Source: Rhodobacter sp. SGA-6-6
GTDB lineage: Bacteria; Pseudomonadota; Alphaproteobacteria; Rhodobacterales; Rhodobacteraceae
DNA: 64,000 nucleotides
Assembly: GCF_011043545.1 (NCBI RefSeq)
Contig: NZ_JAAKGP010000003.1
Location: 434,001-498,000, forward strand
Direction: 5' to 3'
Part shown: positions 54,688 to 62,588 of the stretch, in pieces
Numbering within the stretch: position 1 is the first letter of the stretch
Layout of the letters: each line of letters begins with the position of its first letter
Notes under the pieces: generated by a model
The model's input: only the letters and a program-made list of their open reading frames with translations
Told to the model about the DNA's origin: nothing
Databases searched by the model: none
Program-made: the position numbers and the translations under genes

Positions 54688-56253
54688 GTGATCGGCAGGT
54701 TCCTGTTGGGTGCGGGGCTGGGGGCCCTTGTGGGCACGGGCCTTCTGGCCATCGTCTCGGTGATGGCGCCGGGACCGAAGCCTGCGCCGGCGGGGCCGGC
54801 GGAGCCTGCGGCGGCGGAAAACCCGGCGCCCGAGACGGCTCCGGCGGAACCGGAGGTGGCCGAAAGCCCGGTGCCGGAGGAGGCTCCGGCAGAGCCTGTG
54901 GCCGAGGCTCCCGCGGCAGAGGCCGCCGCCCCCGCGGTTGCCGATGCGCCCGAGGCTCCCCCGGTCGCCGCAGCCGAGGAGAGCGGTCCCGACACTCCCT
55001 CCGACGCGGCCGGGCCCGCGGTGGCCGAGGCCCCTTCCGCCCCGGCCGAACTGACGGACGATCCGGCCCCCGGCCCGGCGGAAACCCCGGCCGCCGCCCC
55101 GGGGGTGGAGGCCGCGGCGGCCCCCGAGGCCCCGGCCGCGCCCGAAGCCGGTGCCGCCGCCATTCCGGTGCCGGAGACCGTGACCGAAGCCGCGCCGCCC
55201 GCCGGAGGCCCGGCGAAGCCGGAGGCCCCGGTTGCCGAGGCCGCTCCGGCCCCGGCCGAGCCGCCGGGACTGCCGCCGCTGACGCCGGAGGAAGAGGAGA
55301 TGCTGGCCCGGATTGCCGCCGAAGGCCCGGGCTCCGCCCTGCCGCCCGGCGAGACGGCGCCCGAGCCCGCCGCCGAAGCCGCTCCCGAAGCCGCGCCGGA
55401 ACCGCCTCCGGTGCTGACCGAGCGCGAGGACGACCGGGTGCTGCGCCCGGAGGAGGAGGGCAGCACCCTGCCGCCGGCCCCCGCCCTGGCCGACGAGGGC
55501 GAGGGCGTCACCACCGGCCGCCTGCCGCGGATCGGCGATGCGGCGGAGGAGGCTCCGGCGGAAGCGGCCGCGACGGATACCCGCCCCATCGCGGCCCATG
55601 CCCGGCCCTTCGACAACCCCGAGGGCAAGCCCGCCTTCGCCATCGTGCTGATCGACGAAGGCGCGGCCGACACCGACCGCGCCGCGCTGGCCGCGCTGCC
55701 CTTTCCGGTGACCTTCGCGCTGGACCCGACCGATCCTCTGGTGGCCGAGCACGCCGCGATCTACCGCGGCGCCGGGCAGGAGGTGGCGATGCTGGCGACG
55801 GCGCTGCCCAAGGGCGCGCAGGCGGCCGACATCGAGGTGGCGCTTTCGGTCATGGCCGCGGCGCTGCCCGAGGCGGTGGCGGTGATGGACCTGCCCGCCC
55901 GCGCCTTCCAGGCCGACCGGCCGCTGGCGACGCTGGTGGTGCCGGCTGTGGGGGCGGGCGGCCGCGGCCTCCTGACCTGGGACCAGGGGCTGAACGCCGC
56001 CGACCAGGTGGCCCGGCGCGAGGACATCCCGGCGGCGGTGGCCTTCCGCGACCTCGACGGCGCCGGCGAATCCGCCCCGGTGATCCGCCGCTACCTCGAC
56101 CGTGCGGCCTTCAAGGCGGCGCAGGAGGGGCGGGTGACGGTGGTCGGCCGCACCCGGCCGGAAACCGTGGCGGCGCTGCTGGAATGGGCGGTGGAGGGCC
56201 GCGCCGCGACGGTGGCGCTGGCGCCGCTGACCGCGGTGCTGTCGGTCGACTGA
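54688..56253 (+). CDS. divergent polysaccharide deacetylase (YibQ/DUF610 family) with long Ala/Pro/Glu linker
   Basis: 521 residues. An N-terminal hydrophobic helix (about 5-27, V-I-G-R-F-L-L-G-A-G-L-G) anchors it in the membrane. Residues about 30-295 are an Ala/Pro/Glu-rich low-complexity linker. The C-terminal 215 residues are a YibQ-type domain: A-I-V-L-I-D-E-G, then F-P-V-T-F-A-L-D, G-Q-E-V-A-M-L-A-T-A-L-P and a late V-A-F-R-D-L-D. GTG at 54688 follows ACGGAGG. The linker could span the periplasm or cell wall. Catalytic activity is uncertain because the classic metal ligands are weak in this family. Confidence 0.8.
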   Translation: MIGRFLLGAGLGALVGTGLLAIVSVMAPGPKPAPAGPAEPAAAENPAPETAPAEPEVAESPVPEEAPAEPVAEAPAAEAAAPAVADAPEAPPVAAAEESGPDTPSDAAGPAVAEAPSAPAELTDDPAPGPAETPAAAPGVEAAAAPEAPAAPEAGAAAIPVPETVTEAAPPAGGPAKPEAPVAEAAPAPAEPPGLPPLTPEEEEMLARIAAEGPGSALPPGETAPEPAAEAAPEAAPEPPPVLTEREDDRVLRPEEEGSTLPPAPALADEGEGVTTGRLPRIGDAAEEAPAEAAATDTRPIAAHARPFDNPEGKPAFAIVLIDEGAADTDRAALAALPFPVTFALDPTDPLVAEHAAIYRGAGQEVAMLATALPKGAQAADIEVALSVMAAALPEAVAVMDLPARAFQADRPLATLVVPAVGAGGRGLLTWDQGLNAADQVARREDIPAAVAFRDLDGAGESAPVIRRYLDRAAFKAAQEGRVTVVGRTRPETVAALLEWAVEGRAATVALAPLTAVLSVD

Positions 56254-56264
56254 CGGCTTCAGAT

Positions 56265-56508
56265 CGCGCGGCTTCGCCGCAAGCCTTTTGTCTCGCCTCT
56301 GCGCGCAAGCGCGCAACCGGCTCGGGTTTGCCTCCGGCGGGGATATTTGGGGGCAGGTGAAAGGGAAGAAGCGCGCCTCTCCCTTTCACCTGTCTATAAA
56401 TATCCTCAGGGGGTTTGGGGGCAGAATGCCCCCATCCGCCGGCAGCAGCCGCAGGAGACTCCGCCGGCCACCACGAAAAGGAATGCGGCGGCAGCCGCGC
56501 CTTTGGAT
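56265..56508. repeat. 245-bp structured repeat at convergent gene ends, copy II
   Basis: Almost the same sequence and module order as 11502-11745, again filling the gap between converging stops (the YibQ-like gene and purD). Its main hairpin spans 56341-56405 with paired GGATATTT/AAATATCC and AGGTGAAAGGGA/TCCCTTTCACCT arms. Compared with copy I the upper stem is changed on both sides so that pairing is kept. It ends against the purD stop codon. Confidence 0.8.
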
Positions 56509-57770
56509 CAGAGCGCGCGCCAGCCGATGTCGCGGCGGCAGAAGCCTTCCGGCCAGTCGATGCGGTCGACCATGGCATAGGCTTCGCCGCGGGCCGCTGC
56601 CAGGGTTTCCGCCCGGGCGGTGACGTTCAGCACCCTTCCGCCGTTGGCGGTGACCTCGCCCCCCTCCAGCCTGGTGCCGGCATGGAAGACCATGTGCCGG
56701 CTGTCTCCGGCCAGCGCCTCCAGCCCGCGGATCGCGCTGCCCTTGGCATAGGCGCCGGGATAGCCGCGCGCCGCCATCACCACGGTCAGCGCGTGGTCCT
56801 CGGCCCAGTTGACCCGCGCGCCCTCCAGCCGCCCTTCGGCGCAGGCCAGCATCAGGTCCAGCGCCTGCGCGCCGAGGCGCATCATCAGCACCTGGCACTC
56901 CGGGTCGCCGAAGCGGCAGTTGTATTCGACCAGCCGGGCGCGGCCGTCCGCGATCATCAGGCCGGCGTAGAGGACGCCCCGGTAGGGGGTGCCGCGCCGC
57001 GCCATCTCGCGGATGGTCGGCAGCACGATCTCCTCCATCGCCTGGCGTTGCAGCGCCTCGGTCAGGACGGGGGCCGGGGAATAGGCGCCCATGCCGCCGG
57101 TGTTGGGGCCGGTGTCGCCGTCGCCCGCGCGCTTGTGGTCCTGCGCGGTGCCGATGGGCAGGGCGGTCTCGCCGTCCGAGAGGATGAAGAAGCTGGCTTC
57201 CTCGCCCGCCATGAACTCCTCGATCACCACCTCGGCCCCGGCTTGCCCGAATTCGCCGCCGAACATGTCGTCCACCGCGGCCAGCGCCTCCTCGACCGTC
57301 ATCGCCACGATCACGCCCTTGCCGGCGGCGAGGCCGTCGGCCTTGACCACGATGGGCGCGCCCTGCCTGCGGATGTAGTCGCGGGCCGGGGCGGCTTCGG
57401 TGAAGCGGGCCCAGGCGGCGGTCGGGGCGCCGTAGGCGTCGCAGATCTCCTTGGTGAAGGCCTTCGAGGCCTCCAGCCGCGCCGCCTCCGCGCTCGGCCC
57501 GAAGGTCAGCAGGCCCGCGGCGCGGGCTGCATCCGCCACCCCGGCCGCCAGCGGCGCCTCCGGCCCGACGATGACGAAATCGACGGCGTTCTCCTCGCAG
57601 AACGCCACCACCGCCGCGCCGTCCAGGATGTCCAGCGTGGCGCATTCGGCGATTGCGGCGATCCCGGCATTGCCCGGCGCCACGATCAGCCGGTCGCATT
57701 TCGGGTTCTGCTTCACCGCCCAGGCGAGGGCATGTTCGCGCCCGCCGGAGCCGAGGATCAGGATGTTCAT
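56508..57770 (-). CDS. purD: phosphoribosylamine-glycine ligase (GAR synthetase)
   Basis: A 420-residue ATP-grasp enzyme, third user of PRPP-derived phosphoribosylamine in purine synthesis. Blocks are M-N-I-L-I-L-G-S-G-G-R-E-H-A at the start, V-K-A-D-G-L-A-A-G-K-G-V (ATP-grasp), G-P-N-T-G-G-M-G-A-Y and Y-N-C-R-F-G-D-P-E. Start at 57770 gives the standard N-terminus. purM and purN are about 48 kb away in this window, so the purine genes are dispersed. Confidence 0.96.
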   Translation of the reverse strand: MNILILGSGGREHALAWAVKQNPKCDRLIVAPGNAGIAAIAECATLDILDGAAVVAFCEENAVDFVIVGPEAPLAAGVADAARAAGLLTFGPSAEAARLEASKAFTKEICDAYGAPTAAWARFTEAAPARDYIRRQGAPIVVKADGLAAGKGVIVAMTVEEALAAVDDMFGGEFGQAGAEVVIEEFMAGEEASFFILSDGETALPIGTAQDHKRAGDGDTGPNTGGMGAYSPAPVLTEALQRQAMEEIVLPTIREMARRGTPYRGVLYAGLMIADGRARLVEYNCRFGDPECQVLMMRLGAQALDLMLACAEGRLEGARVNWAEDHALTVVMAARGYPGAYAKGSAIRGLEALAGDSRHMVFHAGTRLEGGEVTANGGRVLNVTARAETLAAARGEAYAMVDRIDWPEGFCRRDIGWRAL

Positions 57771-57835
57771 GTGCCGCCCCCTGCTGCCTTCGCCCGCCTG
57801 ATAGGGGGAGGCCGGGATGCAGGCAAGCCGCCGCG

Positions 57836-57903
57836 CCGATTTCTTCTCAGAAATCGGGCCGGAGCCTGTGAAGGCTCCGGCGCGGAGTTTGCGAAAACTC
57901 CGC
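57836..57903. repeat. three abutting stem-loops between purD and xseA
   Basis: Three consecutive perfect hairpins without a spacer. They are CCGATTTCT-TCTC-AGAAATCGG (57836-57857), GCCGGAGCCT-GTGA-AGGCTCCGGC (57858-57881) and GCGGAGTTT-GCGA-AAACTCCGC (57882-57903). Stems are 9, 10 and 9 bp, each with a 4-nt loop. The array lies 66 bp from the purD start and 45 bp from the xseA start in a divergent intergenic region, so it is not a terminator of either gene. Confidence 0.75.
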
Positions 57904-57948
57904 CGGCCGGGGTTTTCCTCCGGCGGCGGGGTGCCTATTCTGCGCCGC

Positions 57949-59517
57949 ATGGACATCTTCGAGGACCTCGCCCCGCAGGGCAACCGCCCGGAATACACCG
58001 TCTCGGAACTGTCCGGGGCGGTGAAGCGGGTGATCGAGGGGGAATTCGGCCTCGTCCGGGTGCGGGGCGAGGTGGGGCGGGTGTCGCGGCCCTCGTCGGG
58101 GCACCTCTATTTCGACCTGAAGGACGACCGGGCCTGCCTGGCGGCGATCGCCTGGAAGGGACAGGCGGCGCGGATGCAGGTGCGGCCGGAGGAGGGGATG
58201 GAGATCGTCGCCACCGGGCGGATGACCACCTTCCCCGGCCAGTCGAAATACCAGCTGATCGTCGAGGACGTGGTCCCCGCCGGCGCCGGCGCGTTGATGG
58301 CGATGCTGGAGAGGCGCCGCGCCGCCCTGCAGGCCGAGGGATTGTTCGACCCCGCCCGCAAGAAGCCGATCCCCTATCTGCCGGGGGTGATCGGCGTCGT
58401 CACCTCGCCCTCCGGCGCGGTGATCCGCGACATCCTGCACCGGCTGCGCGACCGCTTCCCCCGCCGGGTGCTGATCTGGCCGGTGGCGGTGCAGGGGCAG
58501 GCCTGCGCGCCGGAGGTGGCCGCCGCCATCCGCGGCTTCAACGCCCTGCCCGGCGACGGTTCGGTGCCGCGGCCGGACGTGATCATCGTCGCCCGCGGCG
58601 GCGGGTCGCTGGAGGACCTCTGGGGTTTCAACGAGGAGATCGTGGTGCGGGCGGCGGCGGAGAGCCGGATCCCGCTGATCTCGGCGGTGGGGCACGAGAC
58701 CGACACCACGCTGATCGACCATGCGGCCGACCTGCGCGCGCCCACGCCCACGGCGGCGGCGGAGCTGGCGGTGCCGGTGCGGCTGGACCTGCTGGCGGCG
58801 GTGGCGGACCTCGCGGCGCGGCAGGGGCGGGCGGTGGCGGCCGGGGTGGAGCGCCGCGGCCAGCGGCTGCGCGACCTGTCGCGCGCCCTGCCGCGGCCCG
58901 AGGCGCTGACCGGCGCGGCGGCGCAACGGCTGGACCTCTGGGCCGGGCGGCTGTCCGGCGCGCTCGGCCTGATGGTGGCGAGGAAGCGCGGCGCCTTCGA
59001 CCGGGCGGGCGGCGGGATGCGGCCGGACCTGCTGCTGCGGCTCTTGTCGCGGCGGGCGGACGGGCTGGCTGCGGCCGGCGGGCGGCTGGCCGACCGGGCC
59101 GGGCGGGCGCTGGAGCGGCGGCACCTGGGCTTCGACAAATGGGCCTCGCGGCTGGCCCCCGCGCTGGCGCGGCTCTTGGCCGAGGCCGACCGGACCGGGC
59201 GCAAGGGCCGCGCCGATCTGGCCGTTCTGGCCGGGCGGCTGGAGGCGGCGCCGCGGCGGCGGCTGGCCGATCTGGCGCGGCGGCTGGAGCAGGTGGACCG
59301 CACCCGGCAGACGCTCGGCTACGCCGAGACCCTGAAGCGCGGCTTCGCGGTGATCCGCGGCGACGGCCATGTCGTCACCAGCCGGGAGGAGGCCGCCAGG
59401 GCCGCGGTGCTGGAGGCCGAGTTCCGCGACGGCCGGCTGCCGCTGGGGCAGGGCGCGGCGCCGGCGCCGAGGAAGCCGAAGCCGGGCGGCGACGGCGGGC
59501 AGGGATCGCTGTTCTGA
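57949..59517 (+). CDS. xseA: exodeoxyribonuclease VII large subunit
   Basis: A 522-residue XseA. The OB-fold N-terminus carries S-G-H-L-Y-F-D-L-K-D. The catalytic region includes V-V-T-S-P-S-G-A-V-I-R-D-I, V-I-I-V-A-R-G-G-G-S-L-E-D-L-W and S-A-V-G-H-E-T-D-T-T. The C-terminal half is Arg/Ala/Leu-rich helical, as in the family, ending with the conserved L-x-R-G-F-A-V-I-R-G. It works with the small subunit XseB, which is not in the window. Confidence 0.94.
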   Translation: MDIFEDLAPQGNRPEYTVSELSGAVKRVIEGEFGLVRVRGEVGRVSRPSSGHLYFDLKDDRACLAAIAWKGQAARMQVRPEEGMEIVATGRMTTFPGQSKYQLIVEDVVPAGAGALMAMLERRRAALQAEGLFDPARKKPIPYLPGVIGVVTSPSGAVIRDILHRLRDRFPRRVLIWPVAVQGQACAPEVAAAIRGFNALPGDGSVPRPDVIIVARGGGSLEDLWGFNEEIVVRAAAESRIPLISAVGHETDTTLIDHAADLRAPTPTAAAELAVPVRLDLLAAVADLAARQGRAVAAGVERRGQRLRDLSRALPRPEALTGAAAQRLDLWAGRLSGALGLMVARKRGAFDRAGGGMRPDLLLRLLSRRADGLAAAGGRLADRAGRALERRHLGFDKWASRLAPALARLLAEADRTGRKGRADLAVLAGRLEAAPRRRLADLARRLEQVDRTRQTLGYAETLKRGFAVIRGDGHVVTSREEAARAAVLEAEFRDGRLPLGQGAAPAPRKPKPGGDGGQGSLF

Positions 59518-59542
59518 CCGGGGCAAGGTTTCCGGCGCGAGG

Positions 59543-59947
59543 TCAGGCGCCGAGGTATTCGTTGCAGGTCATCGCGTGGTTCGAGGGCTTCAGGTAGATC
59601 GGCTCCACCGAGGGGTCGCCGTTGAACTGCGCCGAAAGCCCGCCGTCGCCGGTGTCGAAGTAGGTCCAGCAGTCGGGGGTGGAGGGATCGTCCTCGTAGG
59701 TGAAGCAGATCATCTCTCCCACCTGTTCCCAGGTGCCATACATGCAGCCGCGCTCGTCCTCCCAGATCGACCTGCCGCCGGGCAGGAACTTCTCCACCCC
59801 GTAGATCGAGCCGAAGGACCAGGTGTCCATCACCTTGCCGCGGGTCAGCGTGTCGAATTCCTCGGCGGTCAGCGGCTTGCCGCCCTCGGCCAGCGCGGGC
59901 AGGGGCAGGGCCAGCAGGGCGGCCAGAAGGGCCTTGCGCATCGTCAT
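59543..59947 (-). CDS. small secreted protein, paralogue 1 of a tandem pair
   Basis: 134 residues. Signal peptide with A-L-A-E near residue 20, then a domain shared with the next gene. Common landmarks are L-T-A-E-E-F-D, I-Y-G-x-E-x-F-L-P, a C-x-Y-G-x-W/Y segment, I-C-F-x-Y-E and a C-W pair, with four conserved cysteines overall. M at 59947 (M-T-M-R-K) after GGGGGT is the start. It ends 26 bp past the xseA stop in the opposite direction and starts 2 bp after the neighbour's stop. No known family recognised; periplasmic location is likely. Confidence 0.72.
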   Translation of the reverse strand: MTMRKALLAALLALPLPALAEGGKPLTAEEFDTLTRGKVMDTWSFGSIYGVEKFLPGGRSIWEDERGCMYGTWEQVGEMICFTYEDDPSTPDCWTYFDTGDGGLSAQFNGDPSVEPIYLKPSNHAMTCNEYLGA

Positions 59948-59949
59948 CG

Positions 59950-60345
59950 CTATACCCCCACGTCGGCGGGGCAGCTGAGGCCCCGGGTCGCATCCTTGAC
60001 CTCGGAAAGCTCGTCGCCCGGCAGGTCCTCGGTCGACAGTGCCCTCAGCCCGCCGTCCTCCTGCCAGAACGACCAGCAATGTTCGCCGTCGGAATATTCA
60101 TAGGCGAAGCAGATCAGCCCGCCCTTTTCATACCAGCGGCCGTATTGGCAGATGTCGCCGGTGACCTGCCAGCGGACGCGGCGGTTCGGCAGGTATTCCT
60201 CGGTGCCGTAGATCTCGCCGTATTGCGAATAGGTCAGGGTCTTGCCGGTGGCATAGGCGTCGAATTCCTCGGCCGTCATCGGGTCCTGGGCGAGGGCGGT
60301 CAGGGGGACGAGGGCGGCGATGGTGGCAAGGGCGAGGGCGCGCAT
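59950..60345 (-). CDS. small secreted protein, paralogue 2 of a tandem pair
   Basis: 131 residues. Signal peptide to about A-L-A-Q (residue 20). Shares with the downstream gene M-T-A-E-E-F-D, I-Y-G-T-E-E-Y-L-P, C-Q-Y-G-R-W-Y, L-I-C-F-A-Y-E, H-C-W and D-G-G-L, showing an old tandem duplication (roughly one third identical by eye). The four cysteines line up. ATG at 60345 is the only start giving the signal peptide; the longer open frame runs into repeat copy E. Function unknown. Confidence 0.72.
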   Translation of the reverse strand: MRALALATIAALVPLTALAQDPMTAEEFDAYATGKTLTYSQYGEIYGTEEYLPNRRVRWQVTGDICQYGRWYEKGGLICFAYEYSDGEHCWSFWQEDGGLRALSTEDLPGDELSEVKDATRGLSCPADVGV

Positions 60346-60478
60346 GGGCGGTCTCCGCTGGTCGGGTTTTCGGGCGGACCCTGCCAGAGCGCGGCGGGAA
60401 AGGCCAGTCAGCCTTGCGTGACCTGGGCGGGGGTCGGCCGGTGGGGCGTGCGGATTTTGCTTCGGCGATCCATCCATT

Positions 60479-60692
60479 TTGGCGAAGGCGCGTGCCTTCG
60501 CCATGGCGCACCATGTCAACCGGGACCGGCCGGGCCTCCAAGGCCCGGCCAGCGCCCGCCCCGCCCTCGGCGGGCGCTTCTCGCCCGCCGGGTCGAGCGC
60601 TGGCCTCTCGGGGTTCAGAGCTGACAGGTTTCCGGGTGCTGCCGCCGCACACGGGCGGGGGCGAGGCAGTGCCTCGCCTTTTCCCGCCCGAT
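60479..60692 (+). repeat. five-copy multi-hairpin repeat, copy E
   Basis: The same order as copies A-C, starting with TTGGCGAAGGC-GCGT-GCCTTCGCC, and almost identical in its central part to B and C; one arm base differs (GTCGAGCGC for GTCGGGCGC). It lies between the tandem-paralogue operon and the alkB-type gene, both minus strand, with its right end 21 bp from the alkB-type stop. It accounts for most of the 367-bp gap. Confidence 0.85.
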
Positions 60693-60712
60693 CAGAGCTT
60701 CCGTGGTCGTAG

Positions 60713-61777
60713 CTACCGCGCCCCCTGCCAGCGTCGCAGCGCCGGGCGGATGGCACGTTTCCACAGCGGCGGCACCAGCGCGAGGGTGCAGGCCAGCGGC
60801 AGCGGCCAGGGCAGGCGGGGGGCCTCGTCCGCCTCTCCCAGCCGCAGGACGGGATAGGGGCGGGTCGGGTGGCTGTGGTGGTCGGAATGCCGCGGCGCGT
60901 TCAGCATCAGCGCCGAGGAGAACCAGGGGCCGGAGTTCCAGCTGTGCGCCGGACCCACCGGCGCCGGCCTGCCGTCGGCCAGGGCGGCGCGGCGCAGGCC
61001 GTAGTGCTGGACGTAATCGGACAGCAGGATCTGCATCTGCGCCAGCGCCGCCAGCCCCCACCAGGCCGCCACCCCGCCGCCTCCGGCGATGACATAGGCG
61101 ACGACCAGCGCCAGCAGACTCCCCGCCAGATGCCAGAGATAGGGATGCAGCCCCCGCGGCCCCGATCCGCGCTTGCGCAGCGCGGTTTCGGCCCGCCGGC
61201 CGGCCCGGTAGCTGCCGATCCAGGCCCGCAGGGCGAAGCGGTAGAAGCCCTGCCCCTCGGGCGCGGAATTGGGGTCCTCGGGCGTGGCGACATGGCGGTG
61301 GTGCACCAGCCGGTGGGCGCTGGCGTGCTGGCCGAACAGGATGGCGGCGTAATAGCCGGTGCCGAGGCGGAACAGCCAGCGGTTGCCGCGGTGGATCAGC
61401 TCATGCGCCGCCGGATGGCCGACCTGGCCGAGCCAGAGCCCGGCGCCGAGGAAGATCAGCCCGCGGCCGAGCGGGGACAGGCCGGACGGCCCCGCCACCG
61501 CCCAGGTCGCCAGCGGCAGGAGCGCCAGCGCGGAAAGGCCGACCGCGACCAGAAGGGCGTCGGAGCCGGGAAACTCCTGCCCCTCGGTCGCGTCGGCGGC
61601 GACATGGGGGATCAGCCGGTCCAGCACGGCGGAAAGGCAGAACATGTAGAGGAAGCCGGCCCAGACGAAAGGACCGCCGCCCCAGAGGCCGAGCGCGAAC
61701 AGCGGCAGCGGCGCCAGCGCGGCCGCGGCGAAGGCGGCGACAGGCAGGGGATGGCGCAGGCGCTTGGTCTTGGGCAT
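60713..61777 (-). CDS. alkB: AlkB-type alkane/fatty-acid membrane monooxygenase
   Basis: A 354-residue membrane-bound di-iron hydroxylase. Several hydrophobic helices are interleaved with histidine boxes: H-E-L-I-H-R; H-R-L-V-H-H-R-H; a D-Y-V-Q-H-Y-G-L-R-R motif; and A-P-R-H-S-D-H-H-S-H-P, the last two being strong AlkB signatures. It would hydroxylate a terminal alkyl group, with electrons from a rubredoxin that is not encoded nearby. M-P-K-T-K at 61777 is chosen as start. Members of this clade may act on fatty acids or other lipids instead of alkanes, so the substrate is open. Confidence 0.87.
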   Translation of the reverse strand: MPKTKRLRHPLPVAAFAAAALAPLPLFALGLWGGGPFVWAGFLYMFCLSAVLDRLIPHVAADATEGQEFPGSDALLVAVGLSALALLPLATWAVAGPSGLSPLGRGLIFLGAGLWLGQVGHPAAHELIHRGNRWLFRLGTGYYAAILFGQHASAHRLVHHRHVATPEDPNSAPEGQGFYRFALRAWIGSYRAGRRAETALRKRGSGPRGLHPYLWHLAGSLLALVVAYVIAGGGGVAAWWGLAALAQMQILLSDYVQHYGLRRAALADGRPAPVGPAHSWNSGPWFSSALMLNAPRHSDHHSHPTRPYPVLRLGEADEAPRLPWPLPLACTLALVPPLWKRAIRPALRRWQGAR

Positions 61778-61840
61778 GGTCAGGAGGGAAGCACGAAACC
61801 GCCGGGCTGGAAAGGCCACGGCTTGCCGCAGGGGGCGGGG

Positions 61841-62527
61841 ATGGAGGCGACGGGCATCGGGCTGGCCGGGGCGGCGCTGCTGGCGGCGGCGGTCTATGGG
61901 CTGCGCTATTGCACCCGCGACGATCCGGGGCTTGCGGGCGCCGCGGTCAAGACGGCCTCTACCGGCCTGCTGGCGCTGCTGCTGTGGCGCTTCGCCGGGT
62001 TGCCGCTGTTCTGGACCATCGCCCTTGGCATGACGCTGGGAGCGGCGGGCGACTGGTTCCTGGCGCGCCGGGGCGAGGCGGCTTTCCTGGCCGGGATGGC
62101 GGCCTTCGGCGCCGGCCACCTGGCCTATGCCGGCGGAATGCTGGCGCGGTCGCTGGAGCTGGGGCTGGACGGGGTTTCCCTTGCCGAAGGGACGGCGCTG
62201 GCCGCGCTGCTGGCGCTGGTCGCCTCGACCGAGGTCTGGCTGGCCCCGCGCACCGGCGCCTTGCGCTGGCCGGTCAGGGCCTATGTGCTGCTGATCGGGC
62301 TGATGGGGGCTGCGGCGGTGCTGTTGCCTGCCCATCCGGGGCAGCCGGCCCTGCGGCTGGGGGCGGCGCTGTTCCTGGCCTCGGACCTGCTGCTGGCGCT
62401 GCGGCTGTTCGTGGTGGCCGATCCGGCGCGGCAAAGGGCGCTGTCGCGGGCGCTCTGGCCGGCCTATTGGGCCGGGCAGGCGCTGATCGGCTGGGGCGCG
62501 CTGCTGTTCTGGCTTCCCAAGGGCTGA
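61841..62527 (+). CDS. YhhN/TMEM86-type lysoplasmalogenase-like membrane protein
   Basis: A 228-residue polytopic protein with seven to eight hydrophobic helices. The YhhN family pattern is present: K-T-A-S-T-G-L-L-A-L in helix 2, L-G-M-T-L-G-A-A-G-D-W-F-L with the conserved Asp, then G-H-L-A-Y, and a later L-F-L-A-S-D-L-L-L. These are the two acid/His sites of the family. Eukaryotic TMEM86 hydrolyses lysoplasmalogens; bacterial roles are less clear. It is divergent from the alkB-type gene by 63 bp. Confidence 0.85.
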   Translation: MEATGIGLAGAALLAAAVYGLRYCTRDDPGLAGAAVKTASTGLLALLLWRFAGLPLFWTIALGMTLGAAGDWFLARRGEAAFLAGMAAFGAGHLAYAGGMLARSLELGLDGVSLAEGTALAALLALVASTEVWLAPRTGALRWPVRAYVLLIGLMGAAAVLLPAHPGQPALRLGAALFLASDLLLALRLFVVADPARQRALSRALWPAYWAGQALIGWGALLFWLPKG

Positions 62528-62588
62528 CGCCCTTTCCATCGCGGGCCTTAGGCATTAGGTGGGAAGGAACCGGCAAAGGGGGCCACCG

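Noticed and set aside
56415-59597. 1060-residue plus-strand frame over purD and xseA
   Set aside because: It is antisense to purD and out of frame with xseA; no motif or start signal.
60869-62527. 552-residue version of the YhhN-like protein
   Set aside because: The first 324 codons are antisense to the alkB-type gene; the real start is ATG 61841 with a normal family length.
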